Assembly: GCA_003168335.1 (NCBI GenBank)
Contig: PMSM01000006.1
Coordinates: 372,001-436,000, forward strand
Direction of reading: 5' to 3'
DNA length: 64,000 nucleotides
Source of the DNA: Blastocatellia bacterium
Lineage (GTDB): Bacteria; Acidobacteriota; Blastocatellia; Pyrinomonadales; Pyrinomonadaceae
Position 1 is the stretch's first letter. Every line of letters starts with the position of its first letter. Made by a program: the position numbers and the translations under genes. Of the stretch, positions 45,094-53,452 are shown in pieces. The notes beneath the pieces are model-generated. The model did no database searches and was not told the origin of the DNA. It saw only the letters and a program-made list of their open reading frames with translations.

Positions 45094-46154
45094 GATCTTC
45101 CTCCCGCGTACGCTCGCGTGCCCACCCGGCGACGAGGCAAAGCGGCCGATATTCCCGTCAGCCAACTTTCAAATTCAATTGGCGACAGCGTCGCGTTGTC
45201 CAGAAATCGTGGCAGTAACAATTCGTTCGAACTTCGCGAGGCGAAGCCTGATTCGCAAGTGGTGGCGGAAACAACTCCCGCCTCTCGCAACCAGGGCAGA
45301 AACGTCAGGTCATAAACTCCGCTGGGGTAGCAGAAATGCGTGGGATTCTTCCCGGTCATCTCCTGGATACTCTTCCGGTTGTCTTCGATCTCGCGCAGAA
45401 AGAGCTGGCGATCCATGGGAGTCCGATGACGATGGGTATGCAACTGCACATCAATTCCACCGGCGGCCAGTTGACTGACTTCGTTCGGCGTCAGGTTGTG
45501 CATCATTCGTTGCTCGAGCAGAGCGTCATAGTCGACACTAAGTTGCGCCGCCAACGAAGTCGCAAAAGCATCTTTCTCGTCAGCAGATGGTTTCTGTCCC
45601 TGAGCGAAGGCATGAATGTGACTGAGCGCTGCCGTGCGCGCATCGTGGCTACTTAAGTCTATCTTCAGGTCTTGTCCGGTAAGCTTCTTCAAATCCAGCA
45701 CATTGGTCCGCCCTTTCCAGAGCAGGTAAGAGCACATCAGGTCAAACACCGGCCGCTGGTAAAAGGAGTAGAACGTCGTCAGATACAGCGTCACCGGGAC
45801 CCCGAACTCCTGAATTAGGGGAAACGCTCGCCGGTAGAAATCCGATGTGCCGTCATCGAAAGTGATCGCCACGGCGCGGTCGGGCAAGTCGTTTCTGTAA
45901 AGACGCTCCACCGCTTCACCCAGGGGTAACACTGCGCACCTTGTTTTCTTAAGCAACTCCAGACGATTGCGAAACAGTTCCGCGGAAATAAATTGCGAGC
46001 CGTTAAAAAGATGTTCGTCGGACAGCGAAATTCCGTGATAGGCGAGAATCAACAGTCTCTGTCGGCGCCAACGACTGTTATGCACCAGCGTCGAGACTCC
46101 GGCTGACTTAAGAGATTTGAGCGCAGCTTGCTTGAACGTCTTTAGCATGGTCAT
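45090..46154 (-). CDS. Polysaccharide deacetylase (NodB/CE4 family)
   Basis: A 354-residue CE4 enzyme. Motif 1 AITFDDGTSDFY (FDDG at 99-102) supplies the catalytic and metal Asp, and VQLHTHRHRTP (H239/H243) is motif 2. The last third has FCYPSGVYDLTFLPWLREAG, with the Tyr/Pro site of motif 3. It removes acetyl groups from an N-acetylated sugar; no signal peptide is visible, so it may work on a cytoplasmic or lipid-linked intermediate. It is coupled by ATGA overlaps to the flippase and to asparagine-synthase-like copy 4. Confidence 0.88.
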   Translation of the reverse strand: MTMLKTFKQAALKSLKSAGVSTLVHNSRWRRQRLLILAYHGISLSDEHLFNGSQFISAELFRNRLELLKKTRCAVLPLGEAVERLYRNDLPDRAVAITFDDGTSDFYRRAFPLIQEFGVPVTLYLTTFYSFYQRPVFDLMCSYLLWKGRTNVLDLKKLTGQDLKIDLSSHDARTAALSHIHAFAQGQKPSADEKDAFATSLAAQLSVDYDALLEQRMMHNLTPNEVSQLAAGGIDVQLHTHRHRTPMDRQLFLREIEDNRKSIQEMTGKNPTHFCYPSGVYDLTFLPWLREAGVVSATTCESGFASRSSNELLLPRFLDNATLSPIEFESWLTGISAALPRRRVGTRAYAGGRS

Positions 46155-47710
46155 TTGGCCGGCTCCGCGACAGAGGGATTGCGTTTCAAGAGCAATAGGA
46201 GAGTGTCTTTAAGGCTGCGCATCGCCAACCTTCCCGCCGGCAAGGCGGACATAATCAGTAGGGAAACCGCTACGGTAATTCCGAAGGCAATGCTGAGACG
46301 CGCGAAAAGACTCGGCACGGCGTTCAGCCACGAGCGACAAAGTAACAAGGTCGCGAGCGAACACATCGACGCGGCCGAGACCGGGGCAATGGTGCGATAG
46401 AAATCGATGGTGCGCACCGGACCCCGCCGGCCCACGTACCAGAATAGCAGCGGCGTCGCGACGCATAGGTCGGTAACAGCATAAGACGCGGCGACGCCCG
46501 TCGCTCCCCAGGGCAAACCGGCAACGATCGAAACGATGGCGATCGCCCCGCCTAACAATCCCCAGTGAAATAACTCTCGCGTGCGACCCTGCGTCGAAAA
46601 CAGCCACCACGCAGTTTTAGTCACTGGCTGAATCATGGCGGCTATGCCCAGCAGCATGAAGATGCGCCCGGTCTCGCGCCACTGCGGACCTAACAGAAGC
46701 AGTACCATCCAATCAGACGTGGCGATCATGAGGGCGGCTAATGGCATAGTGATCATCACGATCTTTTCCAGAATTTTTAGATAGGCGACGCGATAGCGCT
46801 CGGGAGAATCGGCCAGGCGACTCAATGTCGGGACCGCGACGGCCGCGAGCGGCGCGTTGATTTGCTGCATCGGCATCAGCAACATTTGATAAGCCCGCGA
46901 GTACACGCCCAGTTGAGCAGGGCCCCAGAACTTTCCAATCAGCGCGTTATCCAGATTCCGCGAGAAGAAAGTCATCACGTTAAAGCCGGTGAGATTTCCG
47001 CCGTATGACAACATCGATCGCATCCCAATTCCCCGCGCGGGCAATCCCGGCCGCCAGCGGCAAGCAACCCAAACCCCGATCGCGGTTATTAACGTCATCA
47101 CCATTTGATTCAGGACCAGCGCCCAATAACCCGCGCCCTGCCAGGCGGCAACAACGGCCGAGATAAAACCGATCAGGAGGGCGACGACTTCGACGATTAC
47201 GATCGCGGCGAATCGCATCTGTCTTGTTAGAATTGCTTCGTGCTGAATTGCGAGGCCGGCAAATAGAATCGTGATTCCATAGCCGGTGGTGATGCCAATC
47301 AGGCGAGGCTCTTTATAGAACCAGGCGAGCAGCGGACCGCTGCCGATAGTGACCAGCATGATTGCAACGCTCAGGGCCATGTTTACCCAGAACAAAGTGC
47401 TGACCTGCTGATGATTCAGTTCAGACCATTTGACCGTAGCGGTTGACAGGCCCAGATACTGAAACATGCCGACAAAATTGATGAGGATGGCGACCATGCC
47501 GATCAAGCCGTAGTCTTCCGGCGTCAGCAATCGCGCGAGTACGATTGTCGCCACGGTGCTGAAGACAAACTTGAAGACCTGGGCAGACAGAGTTACCGCG
47601 CCGCCGCGAGCTGAGCGGCCGCCCAAATCATCTTGCAAGTGATCGGTACGAAAATGACTATTCTCGTCGTCGAGCACAGGCTGCTGCTGTTTTGAAGTCC
47701 CGGGAATCAT
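46151..47710 (-). CDS. Wzx-like oligosaccharide flippase (MOP superfamily)
   Basis: A 519-residue membrane protein with about 12-14 spans. LARLLTPEDYGLIGMVAILINFVGMFQYLGLSTATVKW is the standard start of the polysaccharide-transporter family, and the LYSRAYQM-like region YSRAYQMLLMPMQQINAPLAAV follows in the middle. It moves lipid-linked repeat units to the periplasm. It is the first gene of a seven-gene leftward operon, with a strong TATAAT-type promoter 75 bp upstream. Together with the ligase/polymerase at 53449 and the autokinase at 36393 it forms a Wzx/Wzy-type system. Confidence 0.9.
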   Translation of the reverse strand: MIPGTSKQQQPVLDDENSHFRTDHLQDDLGGRSARGGAVTLSAQVFKFVFSTVATIVLARLLTPEDYGLIGMVAILINFVGMFQYLGLSTATVKWSELNHQQVSTLFWVNMALSVAIMLVTIGSGPLLAWFYKEPRLIGITTGYGITILFAGLAIQHEAILTRQMRFAAIVIVEVVALLIGFISAVVAAWQGAGYWALVLNQMVMTLITAIGVWVACRWRPGLPARGIGMRSMLSYGGNLTGFNVMTFFSRNLDNALIGKFWGPAQLGVYSRAYQMLLMPMQQINAPLAAVAVPTLSRLADSPERYRVAYLKILEKIVMITMPLAALMIATSDWMVLLLLGPQWRETGRIFMLLGIAAMIQPVTKTAWWLFSTQGRTRELFHWGLLGGAIAIVSIVAGLPWGATGVAASYAVTDLCVATPLLFWYVGRRGPVRTIDFYRTIAPVSAASMCSLATLLLCRSWLNAVPSLFARLSIAFGITVAVSLLIMSALPAGRLAMRSLKDTLLLLLKRNPSVAEPAK

Positions 47711-47784
47711 CTCGGAAAAGCGTGTCTCTGAAGTGGGCTCGCGTGGTGGGCCGCAGTCAGGAGGGCGGCAGAATTGCCACGGTC

Positions 47785-47812
47785 ATTATACAGGATGAAG
47801 GCGCCCTGGAAT
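47785..47812 (-). promoter_or_regulatory. Promoter for the flippase operon
   Basis: On the minus strand there is a perfect TATAAT (47790-47785) with ATTCCA (47812-47807) as -35 after 16 bp (about three of six matches). Transcription would begin near 47778, leaving a leader of about 68 bases before the flippase ATG. The facing genes (47940-50374) have no comparable motif. Confidence 0.5.
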
Positions 47813-47939
47813 CCATCTAATTTTGGCTGAATACCGGAAATTTTCCTCGGAATGCATCGATTTACCGTTAGAATCAAGAGCCGGGCAAAGCCACCGGCCC
47901 GTCAATTGGAGATTTGTCCTGAAACCATCTGATCCGAAC

Positions 47940-49190
47940 ATGCGCGTGTTGCAGTTCGCGCCCAGAGTTTGTTGGCCGCTCGACACCGGCGCGAAGTTGC
48001 GAAACTATCATCTCGCCCGCGTCCTGGCGCAGCGCACTCGCGTCACGCTTTTGGCTTTCAACGACCACGGTCAGCCGCTTGAACAACCCTCGTCAGATCT
48101 CGAAAATCTTTACGAACAAGTTATTACGGTCGCACGAGAATCGGCCTACACGTTCGCGAAAGTTGTCCGCGGCGTGCTGGGACAGACGCCTTTGCCGGTG
48201 CTCAATTACACTACCGACTCGATGAAGCGAGCGTTGGCACAAATCCTGAGCGAGCAGGAATTCGACATCGTGCAGGTCGAGAGCATTCATTTGATGGCCT
48301 ACCTGCCGATTATCCGCGCCGCGCGCAACCAACCATTGGTAATTTGCGATTGGCACAACATCGAGTCTGAACTGTTGCGGCGCTACAGCGAACGCGAGTC
48401 GGGTCTTCTGCGGAAAGCTTACGCCAAAAAAACTGCGCGACTGATGGGCGAGTTTGAGAGACGAGCTACTCGCGAGTTTGATGCACACGTCCTGGTCAGC
48501 GAGAGAGACGCCGCGCGGCTGCGCGCGCTCAACCCTGACGCGTGCATCTTCGTAGTTGAAAATGGAGTGGACACCGCTTACTACTCTGACGCTCAAATCG
48601 AAAAGGCCGCCGCGGCGCGAATTGAGGCGCCCGGAAGAAACAGAATTGTGTTTGTTGGTTCGATGGACTATCACGCCAACATCGACGGGGCGATAAATTT
48701 CGCGCGCGAAGTTTGGCCTCGCTTGCACGATCGCCAACCGGATTTGGTCTTTTCCATCGTCGGCCGGAATCCCGCACCCGAGGTCCGCGCGCTCGCTCAA
48801 ATTCCCGGCATCGAGGTCACCGGCACGGTTGCGGACGTACGTCCATTTTATTGCGAGGCAATCGCGGCCATTGTGCCGCTCAACGTTGGGGGTGGAAGTC
48901 GTCTCAAGATCCTCGAAGCGATGGCGGCGGGAATTCCAGTCGTGTCGACTACACTGGGCGCGGAAGGTCTGGACGTGCAGCACGGCAAGAATATTTTGAT
49001 TGCGGATACGAACGAGCAACTCGTGGCAGCGATCATCAGCATCGTTGAGAATGAAGATCGGCGAAAGGAACTCGGCACAGCCGGGCGCGCGCTGGTTGCT
49101 GATCACTATGACTGGTCAAGACTCGGCGTTTCTCTGTTTAAGACTTACGAAGAGTTGCTAGCCACGCGATCAAACCAGTCACCTCAATAA
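47940..49190 (+). CDS. Family 4 glycosyltransferase (TIGR03087-like)
   Basis: About 416 residues from the ATG at 47940, which starts MRVLQFAPRVCWPLDTGAKLR; an upstream TTG-initiated extension of 39 residues has no family support. IVFVGSMDYHANIDGAINFAREVWP and the Ex7E block VPLNVGGGSRLKILEAMAAGIPVVST are intact. The opening and the VENGVDTAYY stretch resemble the glycosyltransferases of exosortase-associated polysaccharide systems, although no exosortase is seen here. It is coupled by TAATG to the next GT4 gene. Confidence 0.87.
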   Translation: MRVLQFAPRVCWPLDTGAKLRNYHLARVLAQRTRVTLLAFNDHGQPLEQPSSDLENLYEQVITVARESAYTFAKVVRGVLGQTPLPVLNYTTDSMKRALAQILSEQEFDIVQVESIHLMAYLPIIRAARNQPLVICDWHNIESELLRRYSERESGLLRKAYAKKTARLMGEFERRATREFDAHVLVSERDAARLRALNPDACIFVVENGVDTAYYSDAQIEKAAAARIEAPGRNRIVFVGSMDYHANIDGAINFAREVWPRLHDRQPDLVFSIVGRNPAPEVRALAQIPGIEVTGTVADVRPFYCEAIAAIVPLNVGGGSRLKILEAMAAGIPVVSTTLGAEGLDVQHGKNILIADTNEQLVAAIISIVENEDRRKELGTAGRALVADHYDWSRLGVSLFKTYEELLATRSNQSPQ

Positions 49191-50374
49191 TGAAGCCGAC
49201 CATCAAACTTCTGACTATCGTCGAAGCGACGACGATCAACGCCGTCGCTAAGACTGTGCTTGAGTTCTATCGCTCGGCGCATGAACTCACTCAGACCTTG
49301 CCTGACTTTCCAGGGATTGAAGGTTGTGTGGTTACTTTCGACCGGCGACACGGCGATCAGAGTTCCCCCGGCGACTTTGTCACCGCCGCAAGCGAACTGG
49401 GATTGGATGTAAAAGTCATTCCTGAGCGCCGCCGATTCGATCTCAGCGTCATCCCGGCTCTTCGCGATATCGTCGCCGGTCGCGGATCCGACCTGGTGGT
49501 GACTAACTCAGTTAAGTCGCACTTCCTGATGTGGCGATCTGGTCTCTGGCGGAAATACCCGTGGGTCGCCTTTCATCACGGCTACACCGACACCGATCGA
49601 AAGATGCGTCTCTACAATCGCCTCGATCGCTGGTCATTGCCGCACGCCGATCGACTCGTCACGGTTTGTGGTGCTTTTGCGCAGGAGTTGATGGGCTCGA
49701 CCGGCGGATCGTTCGAAAACATTTCGGTGCAGCACAACGCGATTCGACGCCGGCCACCAGTGAGTACCGTGGAAATTGAGACTTTGAGAAACCGTCTGGG
49801 TCTCACTAAAGCTGAGCGGGTAGTGCTCTCTGTCGGCCGTTTGTCGCGCGAAAAAGCTCACCTCGATCTGCTTGAGGGATTCAATCGCCTGCGGAAAACA
49901 AAGCCTGAAATCTCGGGCAAGCTGATCATTGTTGGCGCTGGACCAGAGCGCCCCAGATTGGAAGCAGCCGCCGCATCGCTCGGCTGCCCGGTTATCTTCA
50001 CCGGCGAGGTTAGCGACGTCCAGTCCTTCTATGCGTTGGCGGATGTGTTCGTTCTGCCATCACACAGTGAAGGCTCTCCCAACGTGCTGCTGGAAGCGAT
50101 GGCTGAGAATGTTCCGGTGGTGGCCACCGCGGTGGGCGGCGTGCCTGAGATGGTTGAAAATAACGAGAGCGCGCTGCTGGTCCCGCCAAATGATCCGATA
50201 TCACTCGCCGCGTCGATTGAACGCGTCTTAACTGACAGAGAACTCGCGCAACGTTTAACGAAGAACGCAGCTCTGCTGGTCGACACTCGATATACGCCGG
50301 AAAACTACGTGCGATCTTTGGTTGAGATTTATCGTGAGGCGATCAATGTCCGACAAACTTCAGTTTGTCGCTGA
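49190..50374 (+). CDS. Family 4 glycosyltransferase with repeat-encoded tail
   Basis: A 394-residue GT-B enzyme. VLSVGRLSREKAHLDLLEGF and the Ex7E region PSHSEGSPNVLLEAMAENVP are intact. The last nine residues (VRQTSVCR and stop) are encoded by the left arm of a 20-bp inverted repeat, so the ancestral stop was probably earlier or replaced. The ATG shares a base with the stop of the preceding GT4 (TAATG). It converges with the YdcF-like gene, with the repeat acting as a likely stop for both transcripts. The donor is unknown. Confidence 0.87.
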   Translation: MKPTIKLLTIVEATTINAVAKTVLEFYRSAHELTQTLPDFPGIEGCVVTFDRRHGDQSSPGDFVTAASELGLDVKVIPERRRFDLSVIPALRDIVAGRGSDLVVTNSVKSHFLMWRSGLWRKYPWVAFHHGYTDTDRKMRLYNRLDRWSLPHADRLVTVCGAFAQELMGSTGGSFENISVQHNAIRRRPPVSTVEIETLRNRLGLTKAERVVLSVGRLSREKAHLDLLEGFNRLRKTKPEISGKLIIVGAGPERPRLEAAAASLGCPVIFTGEVSDVQSFYALADVFVLPSHSEGSPNVLLEAMAENVPVVATAVGGVPEMVENNESALLVPPNDPISLAASIERVLTDRELAQRLTKNAALLVDTRYTPENYVRSLVEIYREAINVRQTSVCR

Positions 50375-50413
50375 CTCTCGTGCAAAAGAAGAAAAACTGA
50401 AGTTTGCCGGACA
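50347..50413. repeat. Inverted repeat (20-bp arms) between two convergent genes
   Basis: The arms are 50347-50366 and 50394-50413; 19 of 20 positions pair, with a 27-base loop. The left arm is itself part of a nested palindrome (CGACAAACT..AGTTTGTCG at 50351-50370). The element covers the last codons of the GT4 and ends 2 bases before the YdcF stop. It is probably a bidirectional terminator derived from a dispersed palindromic repeat. A weaker relative, AACCTCAGTTTGTCAG, occurs in the non-coding gap near 26365. Confidence 0.7.
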
Positions 50414-50414
50414 C

Positions 50415-51122
50415 TCAATACCGCATCCGGTAATAAATCAATTTCGCGTACTCGCCGGCGACGACTTTCCATCCCCAACGATGCCACCACCACCTTGACG
50501 GCGCAGGCGTCTGCCAGCCCGGAGGCGGACTATCGATCCCGATTTCAATGCCGCTGCCTTCGCAGGCGTGACGCATAGACCACAGCGTGCGCCGCGAATG
50601 GTAGGCGGAAGTGACGACCAGCAGCCGCTTCAATTTGTGCGCAGTGGCGTAGTCTCGCAAGCCCAGGCTCTCTTCATAGGTTCCCAATGCGATATCAGAA
50701 ACCACCAGGATTCTTGATTCCGGCACGCCGCGCTTCTGCAACTCTCTCGCGGCCAACTCATAGAAGTATGGGTTGCGCTCTTCCACCTTGTCCCAACCGC
50801 TGATCAAGCTGTCGTTAGTCAGGATGATCACCGGCGCGCGTCCTTCCTGATAGAGCCTGGCAGCCCAATCCGCTCGCTCAAGGTAAGTCGAAGAGCCGCT
50901 CATTACCACGATCGCGTCAGGCGAAGCCAAATCAGATTTGACGATGAGCAGGCGCGCACTGAGCCAGGCGACTAAGGGCCACAAGACTACCAGGCAGAGC
51001 GCAACGATGAGGAAAGCGCGCCGTCGATGACTCGCTCTCTCTCTGCCTCGCGCTTTGGCAGCTTTGTTGGCAGACCAATTAGTCGCCGGCGCGGCCAACG
51101 CTGCTATTCGTTCAGTCGCCAT
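50415..51122 (-). CDS. YdcF-family (DUF218) protein
   Basis: A 235-residue protein with one membrane span near the N-terminus (AFLIVALCLVVLWPLVAWL, about 36-54) and a DUF218 domain: DAIVVMSGSSTYLERADWAARLYQEGRAPVI with NDS and VTSAYHSRRTLWSMRHA. Family members (ElyC, SanA, YdcF) are linked to envelope polysaccharide and undecaprenyl-phosphate homeostasis, but no reaction is assigned with certainty. It overlaps the upstream GT4 gene by 19 bp, and its stop is next to the inverted repeat. It is the last gene of the ligase operon. Confidence 0.86.
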   Translation of the reverse strand: MATERIAALAAPATNWSANKAAKARGRERASHRRRAFLIVALCLVVLWPLVAWLSARLLIVKSDLASPDAIVVMSGSSTYLERADWAARLYQEGRAPVIILTNDSLISGWDKVEERNPYFYELAARELQKRGVPESRILVVSDIALGTYEESLGLRDYATAHKLKRLLVVTSAYHSRRTLWSMRHACEGSGIEIGIDSPPPGWQTPAPSRWWWHRWGWKVVAGEYAKLIYYRMRY

Positions 51123-52282
51123 TCGTGGCCAATCCCTGAAGGCGCATGCTTTGGTGAGGACAGCAACTCGTCATACAACTCAAGCGTGTTCTGTAGATGC
51201 CGGTCACAGGAAAATTTTTCGGCGGCAATCAACTTGCCTCGCTCGCCCATCGCGCGCGCGCGTTTCGGTTCATTAAGAAGCTCGATGATGCGCTCAGCCA
51301 TTTTTTTGTCATCACCCGAGGCCACGACAAAGCCGGTCTCGCTTTCCGCGATCGCTTCACGCGCACCGCCTACATCAGTCGCGACTACCGGCAGACCTGC
51401 AGCCATGTATTCCAGAATCGCATTCGCGAAGCCTTCGGCTCTTGAACTCAGCACGCCGACATCCGAAGCGAACAACAGATCAGCGACGTTGTCACACCTG
51501 CCAATGAAGAACACGTCGTCCTGAATTCCAAGTTGGACCGCGAGTTCACGCAGGCTCTCCATCAACTCGCCTTCGCCGGCGATTACAAATCCCGCCTCCG
51601 GAACCGACGCCCGCACGCGTGCGGCGGCGCGCAGAAACATCGGATGATCCTTCACCGGATTGCGCAGGTTCGCGACAATGCTCAAGTAGCGGCGCTCTGA
51701 CGGCAGACCGAACGCAGCCAATGCTTCCTCACGTCGCAGCCCGGCGCGAACTTTCAGGCGCTCCAGGTCAAGACCGTTGTAGTGCTGGATAATCTTTGAC
51801 GGGCTCACGCCTTCTCTGATCAATTGATTCTGTACTACCAGGCAGTTGGCGATCACTCGATGGGACAGACGAAAAGCGACTCGCTCTGCGCGCTTCTGCA
51901 CGGGAGTACGAAAACCGTCGGTCTCGCCTTTCGAGGTGACTCGGGCGCGCACGCCCGCGAGAAACGCTCCGGTCATGCCAAAGATGTTGGTGTAGAAGCA
52001 GTGCGTGTGAACCACGTCGATTTCTTTCTCTCTAATGAAATGAACGAGACTACGAAGCTGCCTGACAAAGTTGAGATCGTAAAAACTGTTGAGCGCGTAT
52101 TCGTGGATTTCTCCAATGCCCAGTTGATCCGCCTCTGCGCGCAGCGAGCCACGATCCTGCAGACAGCCGAGATAAACACGACAATGTCCGCTGTGATGCA
52201 GCTGACGCAGAAGCTGCATCGCCTGGCGCTCGCTGCCCCCCTGCTCGAAACTATCTACGATGAATAAAACGTTTGGCTTCAT
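51104..52282 (-). CDS. Family 4 glycosyltransferase
   Basis: A 392-residue GT-B retaining enzyme: GGSERQAMQLLRQL at about 15-28, VHTHCFYTNIFGMTGAFLAG as the acceptor-site strand, and the Ex7E block RAEGFANAILEYMAAGLPVVATDVGG. It transfers a sugar to the glycan in the cytoplasm. It lies 15 bp after the GT2 gene and overlaps the YdcF gene. The donor is not deducible. Confidence 0.87.
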   Translation of the reverse strand: MKPNVLFIVDSFEQGGSERQAMQLLRQLHHSGHCRVYLGCLQDRGSLRAEADQLGIGEIHEYALNSFYDLNFVRQLRSLVHFIREKEIDVVHTHCFYTNIFGMTGAFLAGVRARVTSKGETDGFRTPVQKRAERVAFRLSHRVIANCLVVQNQLIREGVSPSKIIQHYNGLDLERLKVRAGLRREEALAAFGLPSERRYLSIVANLRNPVKDHPMFLRAAARVRASVPEAGFVIAGEGELMESLRELAVQLGIQDDVFFIGRCDNVADLLFASDVGVLSSRAEGFANAILEYMAAGLPVVATDVGGAREAIAESETGFVVASGDDKKMAERIIELLNEPKRARAMGERGKLIAAEKFSCDRHLQNTLELYDELLSSPKHAPSGIGHEWRLNE

Positions 52283-52297
52283 TTCACCCGGTCGTCA

Positions 52298-53452
52298 TCA
52301 ACGAATCGGTTCCCAACGCGCATAGCGCTCACCGCGCAGAAACTGGTAGCAGGCAATCAGCGACGCCAGATTGGTCAGCATGAAGTATTGTGGGAACGCC
52401 AACAGCCGGCTCCGAATTCCCACGCGATCCAATGCCCACGCGAGTGCCGGACACGCATAGCCGGCCGCCTGCGCCGCAAATGCTAATCGATAAACCAGGG
52501 AGCCTGGCGCCAGAACGGCTGAGGCAACGAACAGGCCCATCAGAAAGAATGGCACCAGATAACGCATGACCTTGTGCGAAAGAAGTTGCACGCCGTAAAA
52601 GCCGCTGTGAAGTGGATTGAGCATCGCACGATGTCGCCACAGGTCGGTGAAAGTCTGCGCGATGATCCGTACACGCATCTTCAATTCTTTGTCGCTCTGC
52701 CGGTTAGTCTGCTCAGTACAAACCGCGTTCGGTTCGTAAACAGCGCGCAGGCTCTGCTCGACCATTTTGGTGGCAATAATGAAATCGCTGCAGGCTTCGT
52801 GGTAGAGCGGAACGTAAGCAGAACGGCGCACCGCGTAGAGACACCCTGACGCGCCAATCAGCGAACCCACGCGGCTTTCGTGTCGCTTAAGAAATGTTTC
52901 ATAGCTCCAATACGAACGCGCGCCACGTCCCACATCCGAATCCGAACCATCAACGTATTCGAGACGCCCGGCAACGCACCCGACTGATGAATCAACAAAA
53001 CTCGGCATCATCGCGCGCACCGCGTTCGGTTGATAGAGACTGGTAGCATCGGAAAAAAGAATAATCTCGCCGCGCGCTAATTCAACTGCCGCATTCTGCG
53101 CTGCGGTTTTCCCCAACCGTTCGGACTGGCGATGGAGTCGCACCCCGCGGCCGGCGAATTCCCGCACGATTTCATCCGTGCGATCAGTCGAGCAGTCGGA
53201 AGCGACAATTGTCTCCAGTAACTCGCGCGGATAATCGAGGGCCAGAGTGTTTTCGAGTTTGGCTGCCAGATCGCGCTCTTCGTTGTACGCCGTGATGATG
53301 ACACTGACCGTCGGTGTAAATTCTCCGCGTCGCACTTTCTGAGGTCTCAAGGAGCTGACCAATGCCAGCAGCAACGGATAGCCGGCATAGGTGTAGAAGA
53401 GCGCCGCGACGCTCAACCAAAAGATTACCTCTGCTGCCAATCTCAGGATCAT
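52298..53452 (-). CDS. Family 2 glycosyltransferase with C-terminal membrane spans
   Basis: A 384-residue processive-type GT2. One span is at the start (IFWLSVAALFYTYAGYPLLLALV), then VSVIITAYNEERDL, ASDCSTDRT and FSDATSLYQPNAVR, with two or three spans after residue 290 (VMRYLVPFFLMGLFVASAVL). This domain order matches membrane-bound GT2 enzymes of cellulose-synthase or hyaluronan-synthase type. Its ATG overlaps the ligase stop by four bases (ATGA). It may build a polysaccharide backbone, or act in exosortase-type loci; neither is proved. Confidence 0.86.
   Translation of the reverse strand: MILRLAAEVIFWLSVAALFYTYAGYPLLLALVSSLRPQKVRRGEFTPTVSVIITAYNEERDLAAKLENTLALDYPRELLETIVASDCSTDRTDEIVREFAGRGVRLHRQSERLGKTAAQNAAVELARGEIILFSDATSLYQPNAVRAMMPSFVDSSVGCVAGRLEYVDGSDSDVGRGARSYWSYETFLKRHESRVGSLIGASGCLYAVRRSAYVPLYHEACSDFIIATKMVEQSLRAVYEPNAVCTEQTNRQSDKELKMRVRIIAQTFTDLWRHRAMLNPLHSGFYGVQLLSHKVMRYLVPFFLMGLFVASAVLAPGSLVYRLAFAAQAAGYACPALAWALDRVGIRSRLLAFPQYFMLTNLASLIACYQFLRGERYARWEPIR

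Noticed and set aside
48093-49106. A 337-codon leftward frame inside the GT4 gene at 47940-49190
   Set aside because: Its length comes from the GC-rich codon pattern of the GT4 on the other strand; the GT4 has all family motifs and a coupled neighbour.
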